Shown: piece by piece, positions 6,715-7,886 of the stretch
Position numbering within the stretch: position 1 is the stretch's first letter
How the letters are laid out: each line of letters begins with the position of its first letter
The notes under the pieces: model-generated
The model's database searches: none
Seen by the model: only the letters and a program-made list of their open reading frames with translations
What the model was told of the DNA's origin: nothing
From: Gammaproteobacteria bacterium
GTDB lineage: Bacteria > Pseudomonadota > Gammaproteobacteria > Pseudomonadales > Azotimanducaceae
Direction: 5' to 3'
Length of the DNA: 7,886 nucleotides
Assembly: GCA_003476445.1 (NCBI GenBank)
Contig: DMUF01000189.1
Coordinates: 1-7,886, forward strand
Made by a program: the position numbers and the translations under genes

Positions 6715-7033
6715 GGGTTAAAGTTCCAGGCTTGGCCGCGGTTTCCGGCGGCGTGCGGTACACGATGGCCTGCGCCACCGCGTGCCCTACCAGCGGGCTG
6801 ACGAAGAAGAGCAGCAGCGCAAGCAGCGCAAGCTTCAGTGTGATGAGCGTCAACCCCGCCTGCAGCATCAGTCCGACGATGATGAAACCGACGCCAAGCG
6901 TGTCTGCCACGCTTGCCGCGTGCAATCGGGTTAGCGCATCCGGCAGTCGCAGCATGCCGACAGCCGAGATGACACAGAAGATGGCGCCCGCAACGAGACA
7001 GACGGCGCTCAGCAGGTCGATCACGGCGTTCAT
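6707..7033 (-). CDS. mnhG: Na+/H+ antiporter subunit G
   Basis: A 108-residue, three-helix MnhG/PhaG family protein. The defining motif is GMLRLPDALTRLHAASVADT, then LG (26-47), between helix 1 (about 5-27) and helix 2 (about 46-60). A third helix runs about 62-79, followed by SPLVGHAVAQAIV and a short soluble tail. The ATG sits in a 4-base overlap with the mnhF stop. MrpG belongs to the small E-F-G group and corresponds to MbhC. Length and motif are complete. Confidence 0.96.
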   Translation of the reverse strand: MNAVIDLLSAVCLVAGAIFCVISAVGMLRLPDALTRLHAASVADTLGVGFIIVGLMLQAGLTLITLKLALLALLLFFVSPLVGHAVAQAIVYRTPPETAAKPGTLTRD

Positions 7034-7326
7034 GATTTCGGCATCTCGGCGCGGCCGCGTCGCGGGCGCGTGCCCCCTTCGCGTGTCGTACGGAAGTAGC
7101 GCACCAGCGCAATGGCTGCGACGCCATTCAAAAGCGCGTAGGTGATAGCGAGATCGATGAAGTCTGGTCGGTCGAGAGCAAAACAGATAAGTGCAAGCAG
7201 AATCACGCAGAAGGAACCGATGAGGTTTGCAGCGACCAGACGCTCGAAGGGGCCGGTGCGGCGCACAGCGGCGACCGTGGCAAGCATGAGCGCGAGCAAC
7301 ATAAGCATGATCGCGGTCGCGTACAT
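7030..7326 (-). CDS. mnhF: Na+/H+ antiporter subunit F
   Basis: A 98-residue, three-helix MrpF/PhaF family protein. Helix 1 (about 3-20) leads to the motif GPFERLVAANLIGS (25-38), the family's GP..DR..A.N..G signature with Glu in place of the usual Asp. Helix 3 holds D58 in FIDLAITYALLNGVAAIALVR. The C-terminus (80-98) is basic and Arg-rich, probably on the cytoplasmic side. It starts with ATG two bases after the mnhE stop, with only a weak ribosome-binding sequence, so translation probably depends on mnhE. It corresponds to MbhB. Confidence 0.95.
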   Translation of the reverse strand: MYATAIMLMLLALMLATVAAVRRTGPFERLVAANLIGSFCVILLALICFALDRPDFIDLAITYALLNGVAAIALVRYFRTTREGGTRPRRGRAEMPKS

Positions 7327-7328
7327 GT

Positions 7329-7823
7329 TCAGGCCCGACGCCCCGCGACCTGCTCGAAGTGGATCACCCGCGCGGCCATTCTGCCGTCGGCAAGGTCACC
7401 GATACTGTCAGCCTCAAGCGCGTGAACCAGCAGTTCGTCGTTATCGATCTGTACGGCGATCGTGCCCGGCGTCAGCGTGATGGAATTGGCATAGGTGACC
7501 CTGCCAGCCTCGGTCGCTTGCTGCAGCGGCACGCGCGCAAAGCGCGGACTGATGCTCAGGCGCGGTGCGAGAATGCACCGGCTCACCTGCAGGGCTGACT
7601 TTACAATCTCGATAACGAGCCACGGCCAGTAGGTCACCGCGCGAAGGAGCAGATGCAAGGGCTGCGCGTCGCGATCAATGATGCGCAGGCGCCGCTGACA
7701 GAAGAACGCGACCGCGATAGCGCAAAGCGCACCTGCGGTGAGCAGCAGCGGGGTGAAGAACCCGGACAGCGTCAGCCAAAAGGCAAACAGCACGATGGCG
7801 ATGGCAATGCAGGTTAGGTACAT
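7329..7823 (-). CDS. mnhE: Na+/H+ antiporter subunit E
   Basis: A 164-residue MrpE/PhaE family protein and the first gene of the operon seen here. Two N-terminal helices (about 2-20 and 24-42) are followed by a third hydrophobic segment, TYWPWLVIEIVKSALQV (64-80). A small cytoplasmic domain carries the family signature YANSITLTPGTIAVQIDNDELLVHAL (111-136, with the TPGT turn). The start is ATG at 7823, with only a modest AGAAG-like sequence ahead. The next upstream in-frame codons lead to a stop within about 25 bases, so no much longer form is possible. MrpE is needed for full activity or assembly in studied systems and corresponds to MbhA. Confidence 0.95.
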   Translation of the reverse strand: MYLTCIAIAIVLFAFWLTLSGFFTPLLLTAGALCAIAVAFFCQRRLRIIDRDAQPLHLLLRAVTYWPWLVIEIVKSALQVSRCILAPRLSISPRFARVPLQQATEAGRVTYANSITLTPGTIAVQIDNDELLVHALEADSIGDLADGRMAARVIHFEQVAGRRA

Positions 7824-7886
7824 CTTCTGGTCTCAATCGCGTGCTTTCGAGGCTGGTCTGCCACAGCGCCGATTCGCTGGTGATCG
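7824..7886. other. Short unassigned stretch upstream of mnhE, at the right window edge
   Basis: These 63 bases contain no clear -10/-35 pair and no complete gene on either strand. On the minus strand one frame ends in TGA shortly before mnhE and another ends in TAA just inside it, so an upstream gene of the same operon could finish here. The fragment is too short to decide. Confidence 0.4.

Noticed and set aside
402..7823. Reading the cluster as complex I (nuo) or as an Mbh hydrogenase
   Set aside because: MnhE, MnhF, MnhG and MnhB domain proteins are specific to Mrp/Mbh-type systems, and no quinone-site, Fe-S or NiFe subunit occurs in the window.
7824..7886. Possible promoter or tail of an upstream gene before mnhE
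   Set aside because: No convincing -10/-35 elements. Three minus-strand frames give conflicting short peptides, and the fragment is too short to support any of them.

Overview
The window is GC-rich and densely coded. It is almost entirely one leftward (minus-strand) operon for a multisubunit Mrp/Mnh-type cation/proton antiporter. In transcription order, from right to left, it encodes MrpE, MrpF, MrpG, a stand-alone MbhD+MbhE protein equivalent to the C-terminus of MrpA, MrpB, MrpC, a first MrpD (D1), a second antiporter-like subunit with NuoL/MrpA-type motifs (D2), a 78-residue two-helix membrane protein, and a third antiporter-like subunit (D3). No full-length MrpA is present. The order E-F-G-(A C-term)-B-C-D matches the membrane half of archaeal Mbh-type complexes rather than the classical mrpABCDEFG order. 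No hydrogenase or other redox subunit is visible.

Genes are packed tightly. Five junctions share a 4-base ATGA, two overlap by 8 bases, and the other two have gaps of 2 and 4 bases. This points to one mRNA with translational coupling. The 63 bases upstream of the first gene (7824-7886) hold no promoter or gene I can defend, so the operon's true start may lie beyond the right edge.

The left end (1-405, plus strand) is the C-terminal part of an unrelated gene. It is probably a periplasmic ClpP/crotonase-fold protein of the COG3904 type. It converges on the operon, and the two stop codons share one CTAG palindrome, leaving no intergenic terminator.

GC richness, compact operon structure and family resemblance suggest a proteobacterium, plausibly a gammaproteobacterium from a saline or alkaline habitat. 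This is inference; no taxonomic marker is present. Working together, the ten operon genes should form one inner-membrane complex exchanging Na+ (or another cation) for H+, serving Na+ and pH homeostasis. The most interesting parts are the small 78-residue protein wedged between D2 and D3, the loss of the TM7 channel lysine in D3 together with its C-terminal helical arm, the MrpA/NuoL-like character of D2 in an operon without mrpA, and a histidine hexapeptide repeat in D2.
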